Shown piece by piece: positions 9,421-17,985 of a stretch of DNA of 64,000 nucleotides. The notes under the pieces were generated by a model that was not told the origin of the DNA, searched no databases, and saw only the letters and a list, made by a program, of their open reading frames with translations. The position numbers were made by a program, and so were the translations under genes. This DNA is from JABDBE01 sp963832245. GTDB lineage: Bacteria; Acidobacteriota; Terriglobia; Terriglobales; Acidobacteriaceae. Numbering within the stretch: the first letter of the stretch is position 1; the number at the start of each line of letters is the position of its first letter. The stretch is from positions 1,178,001 through 1,242,000 of the forward strand of contig CAWHTG010000002.1 in assembly GCA_963832245.1 (NCBI GenBank), in the 5' to 3' direction.

Positions 9421-9645
9421 GGCGCGGCTTTCCAGTCGCGCCTTCACCTTTCTAAGCGGACTACGGTACGGCTGAAAGAGGCTCCGGAAAAACGCTCGGG
9501 CGTCCGAAGTTGTGAAGGGGCACGGCTTCCAGCCGTGCCGTAACTCGTTTAGAAGTTAGTAATGGCGCGGCTTGGAAGCCGCACCCTTTCAAATCTAAAC
9601 GCCGAATGCGACTTTTTCCGCAACGACTGAAAGCCGCGCCCCTTC
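9421..9645. repeat. Cluster of four REP-like hairpin repeats
   Basis: Four related copies of a motif like GGGGCGCGGCTTTCAG lie between two plus-strand genes. Copy A at 9421-9442 forms GGCGCG...CGCGCC. Copy B near 9518-9540 forms a nine-pair stem (GGCACGGCT/AGCCGTGCC). Copy C near 9564-9590 forms GCGGCTT..AAGCCGC. Copy D near 9627-9645 is a half-copy in inverted orientation. This resembles interspersed palindromic (REP) elements. Copy A or B may also end the FecR-like transcript. Confidence 0.65.
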
Positions 9646-9787
9646 AAAGCCCTAACGCCGGATCGCGAGGTTCTTCTTCACGCTCCAGCCGCGTTTCTCT
9701 TCGCGTGATCGCTTGGCTTCAATTTAATCTGCTCTGTCAACGTTCCTCCAATGTGTATACTGCGAGATCAGTTCCAAGGAGCGCCTG

Positions 9788-10354
9788 GTGAAACCTTTCA
9801 TAATCGGCCTGATCATCGGTTTGATCCTCATCCCGCTTTGCGTCTACATCTATTTCGCTACCGGCAGCGCACCCGTGGCGACCGCCGCGCCCCCCATGCC
9901 GTTTGAGAAGACGCTGGCCAACGCCGCGCTGCAGGCCCGCATCGCGAAGGAAATGCCGAAAACCGTTCCCGTTCCCGCCGACGAACCCAACTTCCTTGCC
10001 GGCGCGAATGTCTATCGCGAAAACTGTGCGGTCTGTCACGGCATCCCCGGAGGCACGCCGACCGCAATCGCACGCGGCATGTTTCCCAAGCCGCCGAAGT
10101 TGCTGGAAGGGACGGGCGTGACCGACGACCCGCCCGGCGAAACTTATTGGAAGGTGGCGAACGGCATCCGCCTGACCGGAATGGCCAGTTTCAGCGAATC
10201 GCTATCGCAAACCCAGATGTGGCAAGTCAGCCTGATGCTGGCCAACGCCAACAAACTGCCCGATTCGGTGAAGGCCGCACTCTACCGCCCGGTACCGCTG
10301 GTCCCGGCAGAACTTCCCGCGGCGGCACCGGGCACGACACCGACGAAGCCCTAG
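9788..10354 (+). CDS. Membrane-anchored class I c-type cytochrome
   Basis: 188 residues from GTG with AAGGAG upstream. An N-terminal membrane helix (FIIGLIIGLILIPLCVYIYF) tethers the protein to the outer face of the inner membrane. The single heme site is CAVCHG (about residue 80), and a distal Met ligand is likely in IRLTGMASF (about residue 133). The C-terminal tail is Pro/Ala-rich. Such single-heme cytochromes shuttle electrons in respiratory or dehydrogenase chains; the partner is not shown by the neighbourhood. Confidence 0.87.
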   Translation: MKPFIIGLIIGLILIPLCVYIYFATGSAPVATAAPPMPFEKTLANAALQARIAKEMPKTVPVPADEPNFLAGANVYRENCAVCHGIPGGTPTAIARGMFPKPPKLLEGTGVTDDPPGETYWKVANGIRLTGMASFSESLSQTQMWQVSLMLANANKLPDSVKAALYRPVPLVPAELPAAAPGTTPTKP

Positions 10355-10470
10355 GCGGGCATCACTCCCTTTCGCAAAGGAAACCCGCCAGCAGATCGAC
10401 CAAGCTATCGACGCATTCGCAGCAGCATTCCAGGAAGCAGCACAACCAGCCGCAGTGTGAAGAAAAGAAT

Positions 10471-10513
10471 GCGGGTGCCCCGTCCGTTTCGCGTTCTGTG
10501 CGAGAGGGCGGGG
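10471..10513 (+). repeat. RAYT-flanking palindromic repeat, copy 1 (complete hairpin)
   Basis: The copy begins GCGGGTGCCCCGTCC and can fold through GCCCCG with CGGGGC across a loop containing TTTCGCGTTCTGTG. A second copy in the same orientation lies at 11173-11204, so the RAYT remnant is bracketed by the repeat. Confidence 0.65.
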
Positions 10514-10516
10514 CTT

Positions 10517-11049
10517 TTAGCTCACATTCCGATGACGAACCGTCGGATACAAGCCGAGCTGCTCGCGTCGCCGTGCTGTCCAGTGAGACTCGATCTCCAC
10601 CGCACACTCCCGCCCCGTCGAATAGTGGAGGGTACTACACATCCAATCTTCTGGACGAGTAACTAGCCCGCGTTGGACCGGGTTTTGATGCATATAATCC
10701 AACTTCTCGATCAGTTTCCCTTCACGCCAAACGTTGAAGTCATAATACCGGGGCTGCCAGAAGGGATTCGTTTCGTGGTCATTGAGTTTGCATGAAACAA
10801 TTTGCTTGAGCATTTGCAGCACAACCGCCAAGCTGCCCCGCTCCGGCTCGCTCAGCAACAGGTGCACGTGCTCGGGCATAACCACAAATCCAATCAAGTA
10901 GAATCCGTACCAACGACGTACTTTTCCAGTGTGACAACCAATGTATCGCGCGCCAGCCTGCTTCCCAGCAGCGGCGCGCGGGGATAACAACTGAACGTAA
11001 TGAAATGAACGTCACCAGTTTGCTGGTATCTCGTCAATGCCCAGGGCAT
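10517..11049 (-). pseudogene. REP-associated tyrosine transposase (RAYT, Y1/IS200-like), frameshifted
   Basis: The N-terminal part (MPWALTRYQQTGDVHFITFS ... RDTLVVTLE) and the C-terminal part (VRRWYGFYLIGFVVMPEHVH ... KLDYMHQNPVQRGL) lie in different frames that meet at the A-run 10922-10925. Restoring one A gives a continuous L-E-K-V-R-R-W-Y. The HUH metal motif (MPEHVHLLLSEP) and the YMHQNPV region typical of Y1 transposases are intact, so only the single base deletion breaks the gene. RAYTs are single-copy domesticated transposases linked to mobilisation of REP palindromes. Matching hairpin repeats flank the gene on both sides. It could be decayed, a sequencing error, or expressed by slippage on the A-run. 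Confidence 0.85.
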
Positions 11050-11172
11050 GGAGATGAGATTACCTGCTCGTGCAACGTTCCGCTGTGACGGACGAACACC
11101 GTCACGACCAGAAATACAAAGTCCACAAGTCCTGCCGGTTGCGGGCTGGCCCATGCCTTCACCCACACAAAA

Positions 11173-11204
11173 GCGGGTGCCCCGTCCTTCTCGCGTTCTT
11201 TGTG
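11173..11204 (+). repeat. RAYT-flanking palindromic repeat, copy 2 (3' side lost)
   Basis: GCGGGTGCCCCGTCC followed by TTCTCGCGTTCTTTGTG is nearly identical to the first half of the copy at 10471-10513. The second stem half is missing, replaced by the IS481-type end sequence that begins about 11205. Confidence 0.6.
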
Positions 11205-11207
11205 TTG

Positions 11208-11592
11208 CGTCTCATGACATCCTTTACAAAACGTCTCGGGACATCCTTTACACTTCCGCGCGAGCGTAGCGAGCGCGGGAGTGTAAAGGATGCCGTGGAA
11301 GACCATGGATGTCGAAGAACAGAAAGTCCGGTTCGTAGTGGCGGCGACGCGAGGGGAAAAGTCGTTCACCGCCTTGTGCCAGGAGTTCGGCATCTCTCGT
11401 CCCACGGGATGTCTCTGGCGGAAGCGTTATCAGCAAGCGGGTCTGGCGGGGATCGCAGAGCGCAGCCGGCGTCCGCGGCAGAGTCCCACGCGAACCACGG
11501 CGGATTTGGAGCAGCGTGTGGTGGAGGTACGCCAGCGCTATCCCGACTGCCCAGTTTGGAACCGGCCTCGGCCAGCCCGCTTTTCATGTTGA
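11208..11592 (+). mobile_element. Truncated IS481-like insertion sequence with end repeats
   Basis: The left end carries two direct copies of a 21-base motif (CGTCTC + two bases + GACATCCTTTACA) at 11208-11228 and 11232-11252, then an inverted partner around 11272-11291. The transposase frame begins at 11290 and is cut after about 85 matching codons. No right-hand end was found, so this is a 5' fragment. Sequence after about 11560 is unrelated. Confidence 0.65.
11290..11592 (+). pseudogene. IS481-family transposase, N-terminal fragment
   Basis: The first about 85 residues (MDVEEQKVRFVVAATRGEKS, then FTALCQEFGISRPTGCLWRK) are the helix-turn-helix that begins IS481-type transposases, followed by the linker ERSRRPRQSPTRTTADLEQR. 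The catalytic DDE integrase core is absent; after RYPDCPVWNRP the frame runs into unrelated sequence and stops. It is not expected to be active. An inverted repeat (11242-11291) covers the start codon. Confidence 0.75.
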
Positions 11593-12016
11593 CCGCAGGT
11601 GTTCCACCGCGATAATATAGACACGCAAAGATTATCTACAAGATAATCTTCGATCTTTGACAACCTGACCAGAACGCACCCCTCTGGACGTAGTGCTCAG
11701 CCCCACGCATCATCGTGAAGGCGAAGAGTCGTCGGCGCCAGGCAGTTCATTCGCAGTTCCATTTCGGAACTGCACGCACCCGGATGCCGCGATAACTCCC
11801 ATGTTTTGAATATTTTGCCTCTAACTACCTTAAGAACCATAGATCTAGGAGGCAAAAAAATTCCCGGTCGTTTGTTTTCTAGATTTTAGGCCGAAATGAG
11901 AGTTTTTTTTGACCCAAATTCTGCACCAAAATATGTGCAGCGAGCTAGGATCTTGGACCGAAGGGTGGCCCACCCAAGCCGTCCTTTGGCTTGAGTCGGA
12001 AGTTCTCGTGGCGTTC
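11593..12016. other. Gene-free region with two hairpins
   Basis: No coding frame is convincing. A perfect 10-base stem AAGATTATCT/AGATAATCTT with loop ACA lies at 11628-11650 and is nested in CAAAGAT...ATCTTTG (11626-11659). A second stem GCAGTTCC/GGAACTGC lies at 11753-11773. The stretch is AT-richer than its surroundings, in keeping with imported or decayed DNA beside the IS fragment. Confidence 0.5.
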
Positions 12017-13120
12017 TTACCGCTCGCTGCGCAAAGCCATTTGCCGCTCTCCCGGGGTCATCTGATTCCACAAGACTCGCAGGTCTTGTTCGAGGCGGGT
12101 GTTCTTCGGGTCCTGGCGCAACGATCGCCCGAACCAGCGATACGCGGTAGGCAGATCGCGCGTGGCGCAGTGGCCGGTCGCGTACATCGTGCCCAGCACA
12201 CTCTGAGCCTGGGCGTTGGAGTGCTCCGCCGCGGCCAGCAAGTTTGTCCTCGCGCGGGCGCAGTTTTCTGGCACGCCATTGCCGTAGAGATATTTTTCCC
12301 CCTGCGCCTCGAGGTCGTCCGCTTGCGAGGCCGATGCTGCCGCCCGCTGCGCTCGCGTCGTCTCGGCCTTTCGTGCAGGCGCAGGTGGAGCGGGGGCTTC
12401 ATCCAGCTTCGCAGCCGGCGTCGTCGCAGCTTCGCTGGCTTGCGGCGAATTGGCGGGCGGTGACTGATCCGTTTGTGCGGGCTGAGTTGAATCCGCCGTG
12501 CCCGATGTCGTTGCAGCCGGAGCAGAGGACGATGGAGGCTGCGCCGCCGGGGGTTGCGCAGTATCGCCCGGCTTCTCGACGGGAGTGACGGCATTCGCAG
12601 TGCTCGCGGGGGCTGCTGCCGATGTCGCGTCCGGCGCCGGGGTAGCCGGAGTCGGCTGCTGATTCCCGGAGCCGTCTGTCTTGGTTGCCGGCAGGGTGCT
12701 AGTAACCCGGTCCGCGATGACGCGCAAGTCTTGGCGCCAGTGCCATGCTCCTGCCGCTGCTCCGGCAAGTAACAGGAACAGAATCACATTCCGGCCGCGA
12801 TGCTTGGGGGTGTCGTCTTCCAGCAGGTAGCTGAAATTCTTATTCTCAGCCGGCTCAGCTCCCAAACCGAGAAACGAAGGCCCACTGACTTCGCGCGAAA
12901 CGGGCGCCTTCGGCGGAATTGGTGCTTCTTTCCGCGGAACGACAAAATCTCGATTCTGTGCCGGAGTGAGTGGCGGTTCTACCGGCGAAGTAACCCGCGG
13001 CGGACGAGCCGCAGGCTGGGTCCCGGCAGCGGCCGGAAGGCGCAGTTCGGCGGCGCACATCCCGCAATAGCGATGTTGCGGGAAATTCTCATAGCCGCAT
13101 TTTTCACACTTCACGAGCAT
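12017..13120 (-). CDS. Zinc-ribbon, single-span membrane protein with C-terminal Sel1-like repeats
   Basis: About 367 residues from the ATG at 13120 (an ATG at 13132 would add four residues; neither has a clear ribosome site). The N terminus is a zinc ribbon (KCEKCGYEN ... YCGMCAAEL). One membrane helix follows (NVILFLLLAGAAAGAWHW, about residue 130), then about 130 residues of Pro/Ala/Thr-rich linker. The C-terminal about 100 residues form Sel1/TPR-type helices (LYGNGVPENCARARTNLLAA, AQSVLGTMYATGHC). This resembles a protein-protein interaction scaffold with a cytoplasmic ribbon and outside repeats. It lies downstream of the pgl gene but is separated by about 390 bases, so it is probably not in that operon. 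Confidence 0.75.
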   Translation of the reverse strand: MLVKCEKCGYENFPQHRYCGMCAAELRLPAAAGTQPAARPPRVTSPVEPPLTPAQNRDFVVPRKEAPIPPKAPVSREVSGPSFLGLGAEPAENKNFSYLLEDDTPKHRGRNVILFLLLAGAAAGAWHWRQDLRVIADRVTSTLPATKTDGSGNQQPTPATPAPDATSAAAPASTANAVTPVEKPGDTAQPPAAQPPSSSAPAATTSGTADSTQPAQTDQSPPANSPQASEAATTPAAKLDEAPAPPAPARKAETTRAQRAAASASQADDLEAQGEKYLYGNGVPENCARARTNLLAAAEHSNAQAQSVLGTMYATGHCATRDLPTAYRWFGRSLRQDPKNTRLEQDLRVLWNQMTPGERQMALRSER

Positions 13121-13507
13121 GGATACTGGCATAAGAATATACGACTTTGGATGGCATGTTGGCGATTTCGGTTGGTTGACAGCACGGAGCATGGCTTCAG
13201 AGAAATAAAGCGTTACTCCCGCGCAAGCATTTGTCTGAAAACATGAGCCTTAGGTGTGCACGTGAGAAACAGAATTTTGCTGACGCCCGGCGGAATGAAA
13301 GCGGATGAGCCCCAGTGGGGCGAACGATTGGTTCTCACGCGCACCCTGGAAAGGCAAAACAACTGCGACACAAACTATATAGCCCATCGGTGCCATTCCC
13401 ATCCCCTGGTTCTCAGGCTAAGGTAGGGATGAACAGTTTCTCGGGGGAGGAACCTGTTCGAACGATTCGTCCCATAACTCCAACCGAGTTTGGGACGTTT
13501 TGTTTTT
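13121..13507. other. Intergenic region downstream of pgl
   Basis: 387 bases between the hexose-phosphate operon and the zinc-ribbon gene, both on the minus strand. It should hold the end of the operon transcript and the promoter of the zinc-ribbon gene. No gene and no clear intrinsic terminator was found. Confidence 0.45.
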
Positions 13508-14254
13508 TTAGCCCATGTTGGAGAGTTCGCTGCCTGCCGCGCGATCAAGCAGCCACAGCAATCTGCCATCCGCCGGGCGCACTTTCTGCGACGGCAAATT
13601 GGCGCTCTCATTCTTCAAAACTTCACGAACCATACTGGCTTTGTCCACGCCACTCACCAGGAACATGACGCAAGCGGCGCGGTTGAGGACTGGAAGCGTC
13701 AAGGTAATGCGATAGGTCTGGAATTTTTCCACCCAATTGGCCACGACCAGCCGGCGTTTCTCGTTCAGAGCAGCCGTGCCGGGAAAAAGCGAAGCGGTGT
13801 GGCCATCGGGGCCTAATCCGAGCAGCACCAGATCAAAGCGCGGGAACTCGCCGGGCTGCAATTCGAAAAACTGCTGCAGAGTTTGCTCGTAGTCCAGAGC
13901 AGCCGCCTCCGCATCTTTTTCCTCGGTGCGGACGCGAAACACGCGGTCGTTCGGAATCTTCGCGAACAGACCAGTTTCGCGAGCCATACGGTAGTTGCTG
14001 TCGGGATGGTCCGGCGGCACAAAACGTTCGTCGCCGAAGAAAAAGAAAATGTGCTCCCATGGAATCTTCGGCACTGTGCCGCTGGCTAAGAGCGCGTAGA
14101 GGCTCTTGGGTGTCGAGCCACCCGAGAGAGCGACTGAGAATTTCCCGTGGTTCCGCACCGCCTGTGCGGCGAGAGTCGAGAATTCGCTGGCTGCGGATTG
14201 GAACAAGTCGGCTGGGGTTTCCAGGATGCGGATTTCTGGTTGAACTTGCACCAT
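13508..14254 (-). CDS. pgl: 6-phosphogluconolactonase
   Basis: 248 residues from the ATG at 14254 with GAGG upstream; a longer frame adds 15 residues without support. It hydrolyses 6-phosphogluconolactone to 6-phosphogluconate, the second step of the oxidative pentose phosphate pathway. Family motifs: SVALSGGSTPKSLYALLA (phosphate binding), FFGDERFVPPDHPDSNYRMA and LLGLGPDGHTASLFPG (catalytic His region). Length is normal for the DevB type. It is the last gene of the run tkt, tal-pgi, gnd, zwf, glk, pgl. Confidence 0.95.
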   Translation of the reverse strand: MVQVQPEIRILETPADLFQSAASEFSTLAAQAVRNHGKFSVALSGGSTPKSLYALLASGTVPKIPWEHIFFFFGDERFVPPDHPDSNYRMARETGLFAKIPNDRVFRVRTEEKDAEAAALDYEQTLQQFFELQPGEFPRFDLVLLGLGPDGHTASLFPGTAALNEKRRLVVANWVEKFQTYRITLTLPVLNRAACVMFLVSGVDKASMVREVLKNESANLPSQKVRPADGRLLWLLDRAAGSELSNMG

Positions 14255-14316
14255 TTGGTCATCCCTCGCAATGCGAGGGATCCAGGTTCTTGGCTGCACG
14301 ACTAGTATTGCCGCAG

Positions 14317-15300
14317 CTAACTCGATCCGTTTGCCGCGGCGCAGCGGGCCGCTCCCATCAAAGCGGTCTTGTCATTGGTGATGACTTTGACCGGGATGGC
14401 TTCGAGCAGCGGTTGCATGCGACCTTTGCCTACAAAAGCATGCATGAACAAAGGCCCAGACAATTTGGCCACCATCTTGGGAGCGATGCCGCCGCCCAGG
14501 TAAACTCCGCCAGTGGACAGTACTTTAAGCGCGAGATTGCCCGCTTCCGCCGCAAAGACGGAGACGAATAGATCCAGCGCCTGTTCGCAGAGTGCGCAGG
14601 CGCCATCGAGTGCCGCGCGGGAAATCGCCGCCGCAGGGTCGGCATGCGCCATTTGATCGGTGAGCCATTCCGGCTCGGTGCCGCGGCCGGTGTCGCGCAA
14701 AAAGTGAAATACGTTTACCAGACCAGGGCCGGAGACGATCCGCTCATAACTGACGTGTCCATATCGCGCGGAGAGGTAGCGGAACAACTCGATCTCCAAT
14801 TCGTTGCGGGGCGCGAAATCGGAGTGGCCTCCCTCGGTCGCGAAGATACGGTATTGCGAACCGTCCCAATACATGCCGGCCTCGCCGAGCCCAGTGCCGG
14901 CGGAAATTACGACCTGGTTGCCGACAGGATTTCCTTTGACCTGGTTCAGCGAAACCACGTCGTCCGGACCCAGGGTGGCAATTCCCCAGGCGTTGGCTTC
15001 GAGATCGTTGATCAAAACTGTCTTTTTCAAGTTAAGTTCGTCGGCGAGACGTGCGGATTCAATGACCCATGGAAGGTTAGAGGTTTCAACTCGTCCGCCG
15101 CGGACCGGGCCTGGTACTCCAAAGCAAGCGGCATCGGGATGCAAATTTGAAGTCTCGACGAACTTGGATACGATCTGATCCAGGCCAGCGTATTCGCGGC
15201 TGGGAAACACCGATGCGGAAACCAGGCGGAAGTGGCCGTTCATCACATCGAAGAACGCCAGCCGTGCATTCGTGCCTCCGATGTCGCCTGCCAGGATCAT
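14317..15300 (-). CDS. glk: Glucokinase
   Basis: 327 residues. It phosphorylates glucose to glucose 6-phosphate with ATP in the cytoplasm. Visible motifs are the phosphate-binding GDIGGTNARLAFF at residues 5-17, the catalytic Asp in LINDLEANAWG, the GTGLGEAGM loop, and GGVYLGGGIAPKM. It belongs to the bacterial Glk family (about 320 residues), not the ROK family. Its ATG overlaps the stop of zwf by four bases (15297-15300), showing translational coupling, so the kinase product passes directly to the next enzyme's gene partner. Confidence 0.95.
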   Translation of the reverse strand: MILAGDIGGTNARLAFFDVMNGHFRLVSASVFPSREYAGLDQIVSKFVETSNLHPDAACFGVPGPVRGGRVETSNLPWVIESARLADELNLKKTVLINDLEANAWGIATLGPDDVVSLNQVKGNPVGNQVVISAGTGLGEAGMYWDGSQYRIFATEGGHSDFAPRNELEIELFRYLSARYGHVSYERIVSGPGLVNVFHFLRDTGRGTEPEWLTDQMAHADPAAAISRAALDGACALCEQALDLFVSVFAAEAGNLALKVLSTGGVYLGGGIAPKMVAKLSGPLFMHAFVGKGRMQPLLEAIPVKVITNDKTALMGAARCAAANGSS

Positions 15301-16838
15301 TTCTCGAAGTTCCTCCAGTGGCGTCCGTCGCGCTCGAGCAAATCATCCGCCTCTTTCGGTCCCCACGATCCGACGGGATAATTCGGGAAATTGCGCGGGG
15401 GGAGAGCCTTCCACACATCGAGGGCGGGGCTTACCACGCACCAGCCGGCCTCAACCATGTCAGCTCGCTGAAAAAGCGTTTGATCGCCAATCATGCAGTC
15501 GTGCAACAGCCGTTCGTAGCCGGTGCTCGGCTGCAAACCAAAATAGTCCGCGTATTCGAAATTCATGTCTACCGCGCCCAGCCGCATAATAGGCCCGGGA
15601 ACTTTGGCGGCAAATTGCAATGAGATTCCTTCTTCTGGTTGAATGTGCAGCACCAGTTGATTGGGCATCAGGTTTTCGACCGGGGTATCGCGAAACAATA
15701 CAAAAGGCGCGCGGCGGAATTGGATCACGATGTGAGTATTCTGCGCCGCAAGGCGCTTGCCGGTACGCAGGTAAAAGGGAACGTCGGCCCATCGCCAGTT
15801 GTCGATTAACAGCTTCATCGCGACGAACGTTTCTGTTTTCGAGTCAGGCGGCACATCCTCTTCTTCGCGATAGCCGGGCACATGCTGACCGTCCATCATT
15901 CCGGGGCCGTATTGGCCGCGAACGGTTTTGGTCAGGACTTCCTCGGAACTCCACCCTTGAATGGCATGCAGTATTTTTGCCTGCTCATCTCGAACCGCGT
16001 CCGCGTGAAACGAGATTGGCGGCTCCATGGAAGTCAGGCTGATCAGCTGCATGATGTGGTTTGGCACCATGTCGCGCAACGCACCCGCCTGATCGTAATA
16101 ACTGCCGCGCCCTTCCACGCCGACCGTTTCCGCGACTGAAATCTGCACGTGATCGATGTAACGGCGATTCCAGATGGGCTCGAAGATCCCGTTGGCGAAA
16201 CGGAAGGCCAAGATGTTTTGGACAGTTTCCTTGCCGAGGTAGTGATCGATGCGATAGATCTGTTTTTCTTTGGCAACCTTCAATAGTTGAACATTGAGCT
16301 GCTTCGCCGAATCCAGGTCGTGCCCGAAAGGCTTTTCAATGATGACCCGCCGCCAATGCTGATTGTTTTCTTCCATCAGCCCAGCTTCGGCCAATTGCTC
16401 TACGATCGGGCCAAAGAACCTCGGCGCAGTGGCCAGGTAGAAGAAGAAATTACCGTGTGTGGTGTGATCCTGATCGACTTTTTGCAGAAAATCTTTTAAC
16501 TGCGAATACACATTCTTATCATCGAACTCGCCGCTTATGTAATACAAACGTTTGCAAAACCATTCAACGATATCCTGATCGACATCCCCGCCTGCGTAGT
16601 GCTGCACATCGGCGGTGACCTTTTGACGAAATTGGTCGGTCGTCATAGTGCCGTGGGATAAACCCACGATGGCGAACTCACGGGAAAGCAAATCGGCTTT
16701 GGTGAGGTTGTAGAGCGCGGGAATAAGTTTGCGGCTGGTCAGATCACCACCCGCGCCGAAAATTACCATTACGCAAGGATCGGCGGGCCGGGCGGTGCGC
16801 TTGGTTTGAGGGGATGCGACTACTTCTGCTTGGGCCAT
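15297..16838 (-). CDS. zwf: Glucose-6-phosphate 1-dehydrogenase
   Basis: 513 residues, the usual length. It oxidises glucose 6-phosphate to 6-phosphogluconolactone with NAD(P)+. The N-terminal Rossmann motif is VIFGAGGDLTSRKLIPALYN. The catalytic signature IDHYLGKETVQNILAFRFAN contains the substrate-binding His and Lys. GAGG lies ten bases before the ATG. It is 36 bases downstream of gnd and overlaps glk by four bases. Confidence 0.97.
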   Translation of the reverse strand: MAQAEVVASPQTKRTARPADPCVMVIFGAGGDLTSRKLIPALYNLTKADLLSREFAIVGLSHGTMTTDQFRQKVTADVQHYAGGDVDQDIVEWFCKRLYYISGEFDDKNVYSQLKDFLQKVDQDHTTHGNFFFYLATAPRFFGPIVEQLAEAGLMEENNQHWRRVIIEKPFGHDLDSAKQLNVQLLKVAKEKQIYRIDHYLGKETVQNILAFRFANGIFEPIWNRRYIDHVQISVAETVGVEGRGSYYDQAGALRDMVPNHIMQLISLTSMEPPISFHADAVRDEQAKILHAIQGWSSEEVLTKTVRGQYGPGMMDGQHVPGYREEEDVPPDSKTETFVAMKLLIDNWRWADVPFYLRTGKRLAAQNTHIVIQFRRAPFVLFRDTPVENLMPNQLVLHIQPEEGISLQFAAKVPGPIMRLGAVDMNFEYADYFGLQPSTGYERLLHDCMIGDQTLFQRADMVEAGWCVVSPALDVWKALPPRNFPNYPVGSWGPKEADDLLERDGRHWRNFEK

Positions 16839-16874
16839 GAGTTTGTATCCTCGTCAATGAAACGGTGAGCAAGC

Positions 16875-17870
16875 CTATGCAGTCTTTTTCGCGGCCACGG
16901 TTGGTTCCACGTGCCCGCCAAATTTCTGGCGCATGGCGGAAAGCATCTTCTCCGCAAAGGTGTGTTCCTGGCGCGAACGGAAACGGACGAACAACGCCGC
17001 TGAGAGCACATCGACTGGAACCGCTTCGTCAATCGCTGCTTGGATGGTCCATCGGCCTTCCCCCGAGTCCTGAACGAATCCTGTGTATTCGGAAAGTGTG
17101 GGATTCTCGGCCAGGGCCATTGCAGTCAAATCCAGCAGCCATGAACTTACCACGCTTCCGCGCCGCCACACTTCGGCGATATCCGCGAGATTCAAATCAT
17201 AGCGCTGATCTTCGGGTATTTCTTTGCTGGTGGCATTGCGGAAGATGTCAAAGCCCTCCGCGTACGCCTGCATCAGTCCATACTCGATGCCGTTATGCAC
17301 CATTTTGACAAAGTGCCCAGCGCCGGATGGACCGCAGTAAATAAAGCCGTCCTCGGCCGTGCCCGGCATCTTTTCGCGTCCGGGAGTGCGAGGGATGTCT
17401 CCGCGGCCCGGGGCCAGAGTTTTGAAAATGGGATCGAGGTGCTGCACGGCTTCCTTGGGGCCGCCGATCATCATGCAATAGCCTCGCTCCAGTCCCCAAA
17501 CTCCGCCGCTGGTGCCGACATCGACGTAATGAATTCCTTTGTCTTTAAGCTGCTTGGAACGACGGATGTCGTCTTTGAAATAAGAATTTCCGCCGTCAAT
17601 GAGGATATCGCCGGCTTGGAACTTCTGCGACAAGGTTTGCACGGTTTGTTCCGTGGGTCCACCCGCTGGAACCATCAGCCAGGCCACTCGGGGTTTTCCT
17701 AGTTTGTTGACGAAGTCATCGAGCGAAGCCGAGGGAATTGCGCCCTCCGCCGCGATGTGCTTCACATTTTCTGCGCTCAGGTCAGTGACCACCAGCTCGT
17801 GACCGCCGCGCATCAGACGGCGGGTCATGTTCGCGCCCATCCTGCCCAAGCCGACCATTCCGATCTTCAT
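16875..17870 (-). CDS. gnd: 6-phosphogluconate dehydrogenase (decarboxylating), short type
   Basis: 331 residues from the ATG at 17870 (GGAG five bases upstream); a GTG two codons earlier is possible. It converts 6-phosphogluconate to ribulose 5-phosphate, CO2 and NAD(P)H. Motifs: IGMVGLGRMGANMTRRLM (dinucleotide binding), LIDGGNSYFKDD, YVDVGTSGGVWGLERGYCMM, and the catalytic Lys in GAGHFVKMVHNGIEYGLMQ. The length fits the short GntZ/YqeC-type enzymes, not the 470-residue E. coli type. The short type is often NAD-preferring, which is not determined here. Confidence 0.95.
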   Translation of the reverse strand: MKIGMVGLGRMGANMTRRLMRGGHELVVTDLSAENVKHIAAEGAIPSASLDDFVNKLGKPRVAWLMVPAGGPTEQTVQTLSQKFQAGDILIDGGNSYFKDDIRRSKQLKDKGIHYVDVGTSGGVWGLERGYCMMIGGPKEAVQHLDPIFKTLAPGRGDIPRTPGREKMPGTAEDGFIYCGPSGAGHFVKMVHNGIEYGLMQAYAEGFDIFRNATSKEIPEDQRYDLNLADIAEVWRRGSVVSSWLLDLTAMALAENPTLSEYTGFVQDSGEGRWTIQAAIDEAVPVDVLSAALFVRFRSRQEHTFAEKMLSAMRQKFGGHVEPTVAAKKTA

Positions 17871-17937
17871 ACCCACTCCGTGCTCATATTAAATCGTTTT
17901 TATAGTTCTGACGACTTCGATTTTCCTGGCCTGCAGC

Positions 17938-17981
17938 GAGGGCGGGACGCCCTCGCGACAGCCGGCAAGACGCCTCGCTAC
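17938..17981. repeat. Interspersed GC-rich repeat, copy 1
   Basis: The core CCCTCGCGACAGCCGGCAA is shared exactly with a copy at 45792-45811. The surrounding GGCGGGACG...GACGCC is also similar. It sits in the short gap between tal-pgi and gnd, inside the operon. Confidence 0.6.
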
Positions 17982-17985
17982 CAAA

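Noticed and set aside
8608..9447. 279-codon minus-strand frame opposite the FecR-like gene
   Set aside because: Antisense to a Ser/Gly-rich low-complexity coding region; the Arg/Ser-rich translation is the expected shadow.
10147..10662. 171-codon plus-strand frame after the cytochrome gene
   Set aside because: It overlaps the cytochrome gene out of frame and then crosses the REP-like repeat; not protein-like.
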